Assembly (NCBI GenBank): GCA_003326205.1
Contig: LWTK01000030.1
Coordinates: 301-64,300, forward strand
DNA: 64,000 nt
From: Nostoc sp. ATCC 43529
GTDB taxonomy: Bacteria; Cyanobacteriota; Cyanobacteriia; Cyanobacteriales; Nostocaceae
Reading direction: 5' to 3'
Of the stretch, positions 53,862 to 62,967 are shown piece by piece (position 1 is the stretch's first letter; every line of letters starts with the position of its first letter). Below the pieces are notes generated by a model, which was given only the letters and a program-made list of their open reading frames with translations, did no database searches and was not told the origin of the DNA. The position numbers and the translations under genes are program-made.

Positions 53862-54236
53862 TCATTTGTTGTTTGGTATATGGCCAATTGAGTTTAGGTA
53901 GGAGTTTAATTTTGGTGCTAGTTCGTTAATGATTGTTTTTATTGTATTTATCTGTTCGCTTGTTAAAAGGTTACGAGTGTAAGCCCTTCTTAACCAATGT
54001 TGAGTTTCATTCAAAGAACCTCTCGCTATCTTGATAAAACGTCTATTTTCTGGAAAACTTCCTCTTCCTGCACCTTCCGCTATATTGGCACCTATACTAT
54101 CTGCTGCACGGACAATTTGTTTACCAATCGTATCTTTGGCAAAAAAATCCCACCCTTCAACAATTTTCCAAATGTCATCTGCTAATTGTTCTGATAGTTG
54201 ATACACCTGCAATTCTTGGAAACGCTTTGTTGCCAT
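53862..54236 (-). CDS. Four-helix bundle protein (S23 / 23S intervening-sequence type)
   Basis: A 124-residue helical protein with the family pattern FQELQVYQLSEQLADDIWKI, IGKQIVRAADSIGANIAEGAGRGS, FIKIARGSLNETQHWLRRA. Such proteins are encoded in rRNA intervening sequences and at many other sites; their function is unclear. It interrupts the ABC operon between the permease and GldG-like genes and is bounded by heptamer repeats on both sides, which suggests it arrived with the repeats. Confidence 0.88.
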   Translation of the reverse strand: MATKRFQELQVYQLSEQLADDIWKIVEGWDFFAKDTIGKQIVRAADSIGANIAEGAGRGSFPENRRFIKIARGSLNETQHWLRRAYTRNLLTSEQINTIKTIINELAPKLNSYLNSIGHIPNNK

Positions 54237-54364
54237 TTATTCATTTGTCTTGCTAATTTTTCGTCCATCAATTCTCCTTTATATATTTTTCATTGTCACT
54301 ATTTTTACCAAATATCCAAGGACAAATAACCAATGACAAAGGACAAATGACTAATGACTAATGA

Positions 54365-55174
54365 CTACTGTCTTTGAAAGCGCAGTGCATCAATTGATTG
54401 AGCTGTGAGAAAGATGCCCAAAAAAATGTAACTGGCAAATAAAATCAAAGCGCTGGTATCGAAAATGCCTTGAATGAGGGTGTTGTAATGTTTCAGCAAC
54501 GACAGATAACCTAAGGCTTCACCTACAGAACCAGGAATATTTTTGGCGATTGTATCAAAAAATAACAGTAATAATATTACCGCAAAGGTGAGAACCGCAG
54601 ACAGAATTGTGCTGTCTGTTAATGAAGAAATAAACATTCCTAAAGATAAAATTGCCCCTGCTAGCAAGATTAAGCCAAAATGACCCACTAAGGGAATTGA
54701 GGGCGTTATTGGTGGATTTGCTCCACTGATGGCAAATGCTTCTAACACTAGCACTGGCACAAGCATTGTGATAAAAAATGTTAGCACGCCTAATAATTTA
54801 CCTACAGCTACTGCCCAATTGGTGATTGGTGACGTGGCTAATAGTTCTAAAGTGCCGCGTTTACGTTCTTCGGCATAAAGTCCCATTGAGAGAATTGGCA
54901 GGATAAATAACAGCAAACCACCCATTGAATCCAAAAATGCTCGCACAAATTCGTAGGCGAAATCTATTGTTGGTATTGGTAAACCTTGTTGGGCTTGTGC
55001 ATCGATTGTCGCTGCTGCTGCAAAAATCCCATTTGGACCTACTAAAATCATCACGAAAAATAATCCAGCGACGAACCAAAATACACTGGCGATCGCATAG
55101 GCCAAAGGTGATACAAAATAACTCTGTAACTCTCGGCGATAAATGGCAAGAATATTACCCAGTACTACACCCAT
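54365..55174 (-). CDS. ABC-2 family permease (GldF-like)
   Basis: A 269-residue permease with six hydrophobic segments: YFVSPLAYAIASVFWFVAGLFFVM, LLLFILPILSMGLYAEERKRGTLELLATSPIT (the conserved EERKRGTLE after helix 2) and later helices to FLGIFLTAQSIDAL. It starts immediately after the ATPase stop codon (TAAATG, no gap), so the two are translated from one message. It works with the ATPase and GldG-like protein in export. Confidence 0.9.
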   Translation of the reverse strand: MGVVLGNILAIYRRELQSYFVSPLAYAIASVFWFVAGLFFVMILVGPNGIFAAAATIDAQAQQGLPIPTIDFAYEFVRAFLDSMGGLLLFILPILSMGLYAEERKRGTLELLATSPITNWAVAVGKLLGVLTFFITMLVPVLVLEAFAISGANPPITPSIPLVGHFGLILLAGAILSLGMFISSLTDSTILSAVLTFAVILLLLFFDTIAKNIPGSVGEALGYLSLLKHYNTLIQGIFDTSALILFASYIFLGIFLTAQSIDALRFQRQ

Positions 55175-56161
55175 TTATGCGGCTTCTCCTTGTGTGGCTG
55201 CTTCTAAATTCTTTTCTTCTGTGGTCAGTTGCAAGAACACATCTTCTAAGGTAGCGTTAACTCGCCGCAATTCATGTAAACCGAATCCTGCGCGTACTAA
55301 TGTTGTGGCAATATCCTTTCCTGGTTCTTTCCCCGGTTGGGATATCACCCGCAAGTAAGCCCGATTTGCCTGGGGTTGATGACCTCCCGCTGTCGGAATT
55401 GATTCTACCAAACTCACGCCCGCAATATTTTGCAATACCTGTTTCGCTAGGGCGGCTTCTCCTTCTATTTCAATTTCATACCCTGAGCCACCTGTCAACT
55501 GGGTCATCAAATTTTCTGGTGTATTTGTTGCGACTACTTTACCGCGATTAATGATGGCAACGCGGCTGCAAGTCATACTCACTTCTGGGAGAATGTGTGT
55601 AGAAAGAATAATTGTGTGAGTACCAGCGAGACTTTTAATTAAATTCCGCACTTCAATTATTTGTCTTGGATCTAGTCCCACGGTAGGTTCATCAAGGATG
55701 ATTGCTGGAGGATCGTGGACGATCGCTTGAGCAATTCCCACCCGTTGGCGATATCCTTTAGAAAGTTTGCGAATAATTACCCGCCGCTTATCTTCTAAAT
55801 TACAACGTTCGATCGCCGCTGTTACCTTCTGATTGCGATCGCCTGCTGGAACTCCTTTAATTTGTGCTACAAAATGCAAAAATGCCTCCACCGTCATTTC
55901 TGGATATAACGGCGGTGTTTCTGGTAAATAACCAATTTTTTGGCGCACAGCCAGGGAATTTTCATGGACATCATAACCAGCAATGCGGGCATTACCATTG
56001 GTTGCTGGTAAATAACCAGCTAGAATTCGCATGGTTGTTGTTTTACCAGCGCCATTCGGCCCCAACAACCCTAAAATTTCCCCTGGTTCCACGTTAAAAG
56101 TGACATCAGTAATCGCTGGGGTAGAACCGTATATTTTACTCAGATGCTCAACTTCAATCAT
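55175..56161 (-). CDS. ABC transporter ATPase (GldA-like)
   Basis: The 328-residue nucleotide-binding subunit has Walker A GPNGAGKTTTMR (35-46), signature LSKGYRQRVG, Walker B AIILDEPTVGLD and the switch His in ILSTHIL, then a C-terminal regulatory domain. It is first gene of the operon that includes the GldF-like permease, a four-helix protein, the GldG-like protein and DUF4340 protein. In Bacteroidetes the related system aids gliding; here its role is undefined. Confidence 0.93.
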   Translation of the reverse strand: MIEVEHLSKIYGSTPAITDVTFNVEPGEILGLLGPNGAGKTTTMRILAGYLPATNGNARIAGYDVHENSLAVRQKIGYLPETPPLYPEMTVEAFLHFVAQIKGVPAGDRNQKVTAAIERCNLEDKRRVIIRKLSKGYRQRVGIAQAIVHDPPAIILDEPTVGLDPRQIIEVRNLIKSLAGTHTIILSTHILPEVSMTCSRVAIINRGKVVATNTPENLMTQLTGGSGYEIEIEGEAALAKQVLQNIAGVSLVESIPTAGGHQPQANRAYLRVISQPGKEPGKDIATTLVRAGFGLHELRRVNATLEDVFLQLTTEEKNLEAATQGEAA

Positions 56162-56566
56162 CAGTTTAGTGGCGTTAGTGGCGATCTAAGATTATAGGAT
56201 ACCTAAATAATCTGCGATCGCCATATTGGGTATGGAGGATTAAACATCTGGCGTGGCAAGCTTAAAATAGTGCATTAGGAGTAGTAACCCAACATTGATC
56301 CGGGTGTTGGGTAACGCATTGCCTCAACCCAACCTACAATTTTTGCATCAATTTAGGCTTGCCAGACCACTACATATACTTATATTTTTTCAGAAATAAA
56401 ATAGGATTGCTATATAAATACATATTGTTTTTGAACTCGTTGAACACAAGCGGAACATCTCACAAAACTGCTGCGTCGAAACATCGTGTATTCTAATTTT
56501 TAGAAAAGATTTCAATTAGTTGAAATCTTATTTTTTCACATTTCACTAAAAAATTAACGTTAACGA
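56162..56566. other. Intergenic region with a GTTGGGT repeat
   Basis: About 400 bases between divergent genes. A dispersed-repeat hairpin (AACCCAACATTGATCC, GGTGTTGGGTAACGCATTGCC, CAACCCAACCTAC) lies at 56286-56340. Beyond it is AT-rich sequence with the promoter of the next gene. Confidence 0.5.
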
Positions 56567-57094
56567 ATGATTGGTATGCGTTTACCCATTACTATTGCTG
56601 CAATCTTAGTATCATGTTTAAGTTTAAATGCTCCAGCATTATCTATACCTCCTGCCCAAGTGGTACAAAGTCCAAAATTCAATAATTTGAGCTTAAAACA
56701 ATTAAGAATTTATCAGCTATTATGGAATGGTCGGAAGATATACAACTACCGCTATACACTAACTAATAACTGCTTTTGCGTTCCTGAAGTTAGAGGGCCA
56801 TTAAACATTGAGGTACGTAATGGTATTACAACTTCTATCACGAATGCTCAAACTGGTGAGCCTGTAAATTCTGAGCTATTAACTTCATACAGTACAATTC
56901 CTAAACTTTTTAATCTGATTAGGGATGCTATTAATCGTGGAGAATCGGAACTTAGTGTGACGTACAAGCCACAACAGAGTTATCCCACTCAGATTAATAT
57001 TGGTAATCTTGCTGCTGATGCTGGAGTTTTCACTACAATTAGCAATTTTCAAGAACTTCCTGAAGGTTCATCATCTGAATCGATAAAACCATAA
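56567..57094 (+). CDS. Exported protein with DUF6174-like domain
   Basis: A 175-residue protein with a signal peptide (MRLPITIAAILVSCLSLNAPALS, from ATG 56576 or 56567). The mature part contains NYRYTLTNNCFCVPEVRGPLNIEVRNGITTSI, resembling DUF6174, with a close Cys pair (NCFC) and a final AADAGVFTTISNF segment. It would be periplasmic, or a lipoprotein if the Cys were the first mature residue, which it is not. Function unknown. Confidence 0.72.
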   Translation: MIGMRLPITIAAILVSCLSLNAPALSIPPAQVVQSPKFNNLSLKQLRIYQLLWNGRKIYNYRYTLTNNCFCVPEVRGPLNIEVRNGITTSITNAQTGEPVNSELLTSYSTIPKLFNLIRDAINRGESELSVTYKPQQSYPTQINIGNLAADAGVFTTISNFQELPEGSSSESIKP

Positions 57095-57184
57095 TACTAA
57101 TTCAAAATTCAAAACTTGTACTGAGCTTGTCGAAGTATTCAAAATTCAAAATTTTAGTGAATTGAAAGTATTTATAAAAATGAA

Positions 57185-60100
57185 TTAGGAATTGCCAATT
57201 AAATTAACGATCGCATTAGCTAAATCGATTGGTTCTACAGGTTTTGGTAGGTGTTTTTGAAACCCGGCTGCTAGTGCTTGATTATAATTAATTTCTCCAG
57301 CATAAGCAGTCAAAGCGATGGCCGGAATCTCTCCACCTTGTTCTGGTGGCAATTTTCTCACTTGACGCAGCAGCATGTAGCCATCCATCAAGGGCATTCC
57401 AATATCGCTTAACAAGATATCTGGCTTTGACTCGGCTAGTGTTTCTAATGCTTCAGTTGCCGATGCAACTGCGGTTACAGTTGCTCCATACTGTTCTAAG
57501 GCAAAGCTAAAAAAGTCGCGTACATCTTCTTGGTCATCCACAAGCAGAATTTGGACTCCCAAAAGTAATGATTCTTCGGTATTGAGTTCCAAGTCAGAAG
57601 ATTCCGGGCTGGGAACTCGTAAATCAGAACTTTTGAGCAAAGGTAGTTTAACTGTAAAGGTTGCCCCTTGTCCTTCTCCTGGACTGTCTGCCTCAACTGT
57701 ACCCCCGTGAAGTTCAACTAAATGGCGCACAATTGCTAATCCTAATCCCAGTCCGCCAAATATTCTGGTTGTCTTGGCATCTGCTTGGCGGAAGTAGTCA
57801 AAGACATGAGGCAAAAACTCTGGACTGATTCCCTTACCTGTATCAATCACTTGGATTTGAACATAGCCAGGGGAAGAAGACGCGGTGACGGGGAGACGCG
57901 GCGACGCGGAGAGTATTTTCCCCGCGTCCCCGTGTCCCCGCGTAAGAGCGTCCTCTTCTCTCACTTCCTCCAAGCGTACTTCTACTCGCCCTTCTATCGG
58001 TGTAAATTTAACAGCATTGGAGAGTAAATTCCACATGATTTGTTGCAAGCGATCGCCATCGCCTAAAACTTTGCCGACATCATTTAGCACTGTTTCAATT
58101 TGAATTGATTTGGCTTCTGCGGCTAAACGCACGGTTTCTTGAGCAGCAGCGATCGCAACTTTCAAATCCACTGCATGAAGATTTAAACTCAATTTGCCTT
58201 GTAAAATCCGCGACACGTCCAGCAGGTCTTCGATTAGTTGGGTTTGTAACTTGGCGTTGCGTTCAATTGTTTCTAAGGCACGAATTTTAGTTGCTTCGTC
58301 GAAGTTGCGAGTTCTGAGTAACTTTGACCAACCTAAAATCGGATTTAGGGGAGTTCTCAATTCATGAGAAAGAACTGCCAGGAATTCATCTTTAATTCGG
58401 TTGGCAGTTTCAGCTTGTGCCCGTGCAGTTTTTTCTGCTTCGTAAAGTTGAGCGCGGGCGATGGCTTGTCCGCATTGCTGCCCCAATGTCAACATAAATC
58501 TCTGGTCTTCTTCGTTAAATGCTTGGGCAGTAGCAAAGCTAAATCCTAGTGCGCCAATGGCTTTACCCTCTGCTATCAATGGTATGGAAGCCCAGGCATT
58601 ATTACCAGTCAAAGCCACAGCGTCAATTAAGTTAGAATAATTTGCCTCCAAAGCTGCCATATTTTCTAAAAAAATCGGCTTCTTAGTTCTGACTGTTTCT
58701 GCAATTGGAGTAGGAGCAGTAATGGGAAAACTTTCCCAGGTTTCTATAACTGATTGTGGATAGCCAGTTGCTTGCAGAACTTTTAAAGTAGTATTTCCCT
58801 GAGTCAGTAAAACAACGGAACCAGCAGCGGCTCCCAAGGCAGGAATTCCTCGGTTCATCACCACGTCAGCTACTTCTTTGGAAGTCAGGGCTTCTGAGAG
58901 GGCAGCGGTGATGCTTTGTAAAAGTACGGTACGATTGACGGATAGCTCAGCTGCTTGCTTTGCCTGTTGAGTTTCTTGGTAGAGTCTGGCATTGTCAATG
59001 GCTGTAGCAGCACGACGAGCAATATCTTCTGCTAAAGCTAAGTCTGCTGGTTGGTAGCGCCGACCTGACTCGGCTGTAAAAAAAGAAATTGCGCCAAATA
59101 ATTGCCCGCGGGAACGCACTGGAATCACCATTAAAGAATGCATACCCAGGCTTTGTAGTAATTGCAGATGCTCCTTGTCTTGAGCCATCTGTAAAAGATG
59201 AGAGTTCGAGAATTCGGGATAAAAGACAGATATTCCCAGCTGTAGCTGCTGTACGAGCTGTTGTGCCCCACTTTTGGGTGGATAACGTCGTTGGATTTTC
59301 TCTAGGATATCTCGTTTTGTTGGGTCGGCAATGGCGATCGCAATTTGTTTACTCGACCAATCTTCCTGAAAAACATCTACAATACACCAATCAGCTAGGG
59401 TAGGAACTGCTAAATTAGCCACGTTGTTAATGGTGACTTCATAATCCAATGAAGCAGCCAGCAAGGTACTGGCTTCCACTAAAAACTGTTGGGTGGCTTC
59501 AACTCGTTTGCGTTCGCTAATATCCTCGATAATGCCTAACGCATATTTGAGTTGTCCTTTACTATTCCAAACTGCTGAAGAAGTTAGGTTTACCCAAACA
59601 ATGGAACCATCTTTGCAAAGGTAGCGTTTTTCTAGGGAATAACCGTTAATTTCTTGCGCCAAAACTCGCCCAGCATTTTGCCTATCAATTTCTAAGTCGT
59701 CAGGATGAGTAATTTGCTGGAAGTTCATCTGTATTAACTCTTCATGGCTGTATCCAGTAATTTCGCACAGTGCCGGATTAACCTGAAGAAATCGTCCATC
59801 CAAGGCTACCAGAGTAATGCCGACAACAGCTTGGTTGAACATTGCCCGGAATCTTTCTTCACTTTCTCGCAAGGCAACTTCTGTTTGTTTGGCTGCTGTC
59901 ACATCTGCCATTATCATCCCAATTCCCACAGTTTCGCCCATGCGATTGTTCACTGGATAATAGTTGCCCAGCCAGTGTTCGTAACTTTCAGGTCGCTTTG
60001 GTGTGTGGGTGCTAATTTCGACATTCAGCACTGGTTCTCCAGTCTCCAACACTCGCTGTAACTGCACTTCCAACTCAGCCGCCATCTCTGGCAGGACTTC

Positions 60101-62323
60101 TTGAAATTTGCGCCCTAAATGTTCTTCTATGGTTAAACCGTTAATGTCAGCGAATACTTGATTAATGCGGATATATCGCAGTTCTCGATCCAAAAAGCAT
60201 ACAGCAACGGGAGCGGCTGCTAGTAGGGCATCTAGAAGAGAGAGAGATTCGGCGTAATGTATTAGAGCTTGGTGGATATCGCGATAAAGTTGGGCATTTT
60301 CCACTGCTAAGGCAGCACGATAGGCCACATCTGTTGCTAAAGTCAAGTCAGAGCGATCATAGCGACGCCCTGATTCGGCGGTGATAAAGCTGATGCTGCC
60401 GAGTACTCGCCCTCTGGCGATTAACGGCACAATCATCACAGACTTCATCCCCAATTGCCGAACAAGTTCTAAGTGTTCTTGATCTTGAGTATTTGCTACT
60501 AACACTGAGTCAGATACTTCGGGGATGAGTTCGCTTTGCCCAGTTTGCAGTACTTTAGTAACTGCAATTACACCCTTGTAATCTTGAGCGTACTGCTGAA
60601 GTTGACGCGCTAATTCGGCTTTGGATGGGTCTGCATGGGCAATTGGTAGGCGACGAATGGAACCATCTTCATTAACAATATCGACGCTACACCAATCTGC
60701 TAGTTGGGGAACTGAAATTTTGGCGATTTGTTCTAAGGTCTGCTCGTAATCTAGGGAAGTAGAGAGTAGACTACTAACTTGGGCAATGTAGCGGAGTCTT
60801 TCTTCAGCTTGCTTGCGCTCTGTAATATCCAGAACAAAGAAAGCTCCTCGTTCGAGAGTCCCTTCAAAATGGCTACCACCTATCAAAATTGGCAAACGCG
60901 AGCCGTCTTTACGGATATATTCTTTTTCATAGGGGGTGCAAAAGGGGCTGTTTTGTAGTTGAATCAGTCCTTGCTCATCGAGTGGCAAGTACTCTGCTGG
61001 AGTCAGGTTTTGCCAGTTCAGTTTCCCAGAAACTAATTCTGCACGAGAGTAACCCAACATATTTAACAAGGCATCATTCGCTTCTGTGATTTTGCCGTCT
61101 TTCTCCCAAAAGCCAATGCCAATCATATTTGACTCGACTACGCTACGAAACTTGGCTTCGCTTTCCCGTAATGTTTGCTCAGATTGCTTTTGTTGGGTGA
61201 TGTCAATGGATGTAATCCCTACTCCTAGCAACTGCCCATCCGCTAAACACACCGGATAATAGTTGACAATACCGTAACGATAGACCCCTGGCGGATATGT
61301 TTCACCGCTGATTTCCTGGTTAAGTAGGGGCTGCCTGGTTGCCATCACTTGTTCAAACACAGGCTCTATTTGCTCTGCCCATTCCGGTAGCACTTCCCGA
61401 AAGGTGCGACCAATATGTTGGCTCAGTGGTACACCATTGGTGGCTGCTAGAGCTTCATTAGCGTAAACGTAGCGAAGTTCAGTATTAAGGAAAGCCAGCG
61501 CCACTGGTGAAGTACTCAGCCAAGCATTAAGCAATGCTAAAGATTCATCTTTTTGCTGAACGGCTTGCTGAAGTTCTCTTTGCAATCTCGTCTTTTCTAG
61601 TTCTGCTTGCTGGCGTTGGGTAATATTCACGGCCACACAAGTAATACCATGAATGCTATTATCTGCATCCTTTAGCGGTTCAATCAGCAAATCATAGTAA
61701 CGGTTTTCTCCACACAGTGGCAAACAAACCTCTTCACGGGTGGAAACACCAGTTTTTAATACTCTTTCCTTAATTGCCGTTAATTGCTCTGCTATTGAGG
61801 CGGGAAATAATTCAGCATCAGATTTACCCAGGAATTTTAGTGCCGTGTCTCCACCTTGAGGATTATGAATCCACTGATATCGCAAATTGCGATCGTGCTG
61901 AAATATCATAATATCTGAACTGCTCAAGGCTAGGCGAAATCTTTCTTCAGAGACTTTGAGCTTTTGTAAATTTACCTCAGCCCCTCTTTTAGAAGTTTTT
62001 AATGCCTCATATAAGACACTAAAAAGCAAACCCTGCAATGCAAAGAACCCAATTCGCACAGAATTGGATAGGTCAAAACTCAGCTGATAAATTGGTGGTA
62101 GGAAGAAGTAATTGCTCAGTAGTACAGATAAGAAGGTTGCTAACAGCCCTGATTTCAAACCACCATACCAGGCACTCACCATTACAGCACTAAAAAATAG
62201 TAGAAAAGGAGTTCCACTCATGCTTAGCCAGGGGTCTAGCATCAGCATTAACACTAGCGCAAGTGCGACATTTAATACGGCGACGCCATAACGCTGTAAT
62301 TGGGAATAATGAATATGGAGCAT
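57185..62323 (-). CDS. Hybrid sensor histidine kinase, PAS/GAF-rich, 1712 residues
   Basis: The architecture reads: DUF4118-like four-helix membrane domain (1-110, KdpD type); PAS domains near 125-245, 260-380 and 385-505; GAF near 530-690; PAS near 705-830 and 835-960; GAF near 975-1130 and 1150-1310; HisKA with H about 1320 (LSHELRTPLNPILGWSKLL); HATPase (about 1430-1575; MWNLLSNAVKFTP, DTGKGISPEF, GLGLGLAIVRHL); receiver with Asp about 1639 (DILLSDIGMPLMDGY). The first and second GAF domains are paralogous (LADWC start, ESGRRY end). A GC-rich repeat is translated in frame inside the ATPase domain (about 1456-1482). Its partner regulator is not adjacent. Confidence 0.95.
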   Translation of the reverse strand: MLHIHYSQLQRYGVAVLNVALALVLMLMLDPWLSMSGTPFLLFFSAVMVSAWYGGLKSGLLATFLSVLLSNYFFLPPIYQLSFDLSNSVRIGFFALQGLLFSVLYEALKTSKRGAEVNLQKLKVSEERFRLALSSSDIMIFQHDRNLRYQWIHNPQGGDTALKFLGKSDAELFPASIAEQLTAIKERVLKTGVSTREEVCLPLCGENRYYDLLIEPLKDADNSIHGITCVAVNITQRQQAELEKTRLQRELQQAVQQKDESLALLNAWLSTSPVALAFLNTELRYVYANEALAATNGVPLSQHIGRTFREVLPEWAEQIEPVFEQVMATRQPLLNQEISGETYPPGVYRYGIVNYYPVCLADGQLLGVGITSIDITQQKQSEQTLRESEAKFRSVVESNMIGIGFWEKDGKITEANDALLNMLGYSRAELVSGKLNWQNLTPAEYLPLDEQGLIQLQNSPFCTPYEKEYIRKDGSRLPILIGGSHFEGTLERGAFFVLDITERKQAEERLRYIAQVSSLLSTSLDYEQTLEQIAKISVPQLADWCSVDIVNEDGSIRRLPIAHADPSKAELARQLQQYAQDYKGVIAVTKVLQTGQSELIPEVSDSVLVANTQDQEHLELVRQLGMKSVMIVPLIARGRVLGSISFITAESGRRYDRSDLTLATDVAYRAALAVENAQLYRDIHQALIHYAESLSLLDALLAAAPVAVCFLDRELRYIRINQVFADINGLTIEEHLGRKFQEVLPEMAAELEVQLQRVLETGEPVLNVEISTHTPKRPESYEHWLGNYYPVNNRMGETVGIGMIMADVTAAKQTEVALRESEERFRAMFNQAVVGITLVALDGRFLQVNPALCEITGYSHEELIQMNFQQITHPDDLEIDRQNAGRVLAQEINGYSLEKRYLCKDGSIVWVNLTSSAVWNSKGQLKYALGIIEDISERKRVEATQQFLVEASTLLAASLDYEVTINNVANLAVPTLADWCIVDVFQEDWSSKQIAIAIADPTKRDILEKIQRRYPPKSGAQQLVQQLQLGISVFYPEFSNSHLLQMAQDKEHLQLLQSLGMHSLMVIPVRSRGQLFGAISFFTAESGRRYQPADLALAEDIARRAATAIDNARLYQETQQAKQAAELSVNRTVLLQSITAALSEALTSKEVADVVMNRGIPALGAAAGSVVLLTQGNTTLKVLQATGYPQSVIETWESFPITAPTPIAETVRTKKPIFLENMAALEANYSNLIDAVALTGNNAWASIPLIAEGKAIGALGFSFATAQAFNEEDQRFMLTLGQQCGQAIARAQLYEAEKTARAQAETANRIKDEFLAVLSHELRTPLNPILGWSKLLRTRNFDEATKIRALETIERNAKLQTQLIEDLLDVSRILQGKLSLNLHAVDLKVAIAAAQETVRLAAEAKSIQIETVLNDVGKVLGDGDRLQQIMWNLLSNAVKFTPIEGRVEVRLEEVREEDALTRGHGDAGKILSASPRLPVTASSSPGYVQIQVIDTGKGISPEFLPHVFDYFRQADAKTTRIFGGLGLGLAIVRHLVELHGGTVEADSPGEGQGATFTVKLPLLKSSDLRVPSPESSDLELNTEESLLLGVQILLVDDQEDVRDFFSFALEQYGATVTAVASATEALETLAESKPDILLSDIGMPLMDGYMLLRQVRKLPPEQGGEIPAIALTAYAGEINYNQALAAGFQKHLPKPVEPIDLANAIVNLIGNS
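57876..57957 (-). repeat. GC-rich repeat inserted in frame in the kinase gene
   Basis: Reading with the gene, it gives DALTRGHGDAGKILSASPRL then PVTAS. In coaT the same element gives DAKTRGHGDAG, LSASPRLPV and PAS. The orientation and frame are the same in both. Here it splits HATPase strands between residues EVREE and YVQIQVIDTGKG. Confidence 0.8.
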
Positions 62324-62816
62324 GAAAATATTAGGGAATAACCAATACTTATTGCACAGGCTGTATACACCCTAAGCTAGTTTGCAAATTTTAGGAAGTT
62401 ATCTCTAGATAGATTTTTGTTGAATGGGAAAAACTTCTTTTTCTAGAAGATAATTATCGGATTATGTTGTATGTTTAGCCTAAATTTATAATTAATCTTC
62501 TCAAACCATAACATTTATTTGCTGAGATAAATACTAAACTTACACAAATTAGTTACTAAAATTAATCTTAAAAATTAGGAAATAAAATCTATTAAGTCAG
62601 TCGCAATGTGGAACTTTTATTTAATTGAAAAAACTTCTCACCTTCAAAAGGCTGATTAGCTATTCTCGTAAAGACACCATTGTACCAATTCAAAATTCAA
62701 AATTCAAAATTAAGAAATTCAGAATTAGTAAGGCTTTGGTGGGTTTGTATCTGTCTCTTTATTTTAGTGAATTGGTACCATCACGTTTTTACTCCCTAGT
62801 CCCTGAAGGTAGCAAA
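62324..62816. other. Intergenic region, AT-rich
   Basis: About 490 bases beyond the kinase gene start, AT-rich, with a TTCAAAATTCAAAATTCAAAA repeat near 62690-62708. It should hold the kinase promoter. No gene is apparent. Confidence 0.45.
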
Positions 62817-62957
62817 TAAGTGGAACGGTGTAAATAATTAAAGGTTTGTAGTAAGGACTTTAGTCCTTATTAGAGGACTAAAGTCCTTACTACGAACCAA
62901 ATGCTAAGCTTTTTACATTACTTCACATAGTTTGGTTTTTTCAAATCGTTCTACTTA
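62817..62957 (+). mobile_element. MITE-like element related to the TAAGTAG family
   Basis: Ends TAAGTGGAACGGTGTAAA and the complement of TAAGTAGAACGATTTGA, with TA at both edges. The interior carries a perfect hairpin (GTAGTAAGGACTTTAGTCC... and its complement, about 62850-62893). The ends share TAAGTRG with the three copies above, but the interior differs. Confidence 0.75.
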
Positions 62958-62967
62958 AGTACAAAAA

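Noticed and set aside
53995..54185. Plus-strand frame within the four-helix gene
   Set aside because: Antisense shadow; the minus-strand product matches a known family.
62625..62819. 64-residue frame before the EAL gene
   Set aside because: Made partly of the TTCAAAATTCAAAATTCAAAA repeat, with no ribosome site and no recognisable feature.
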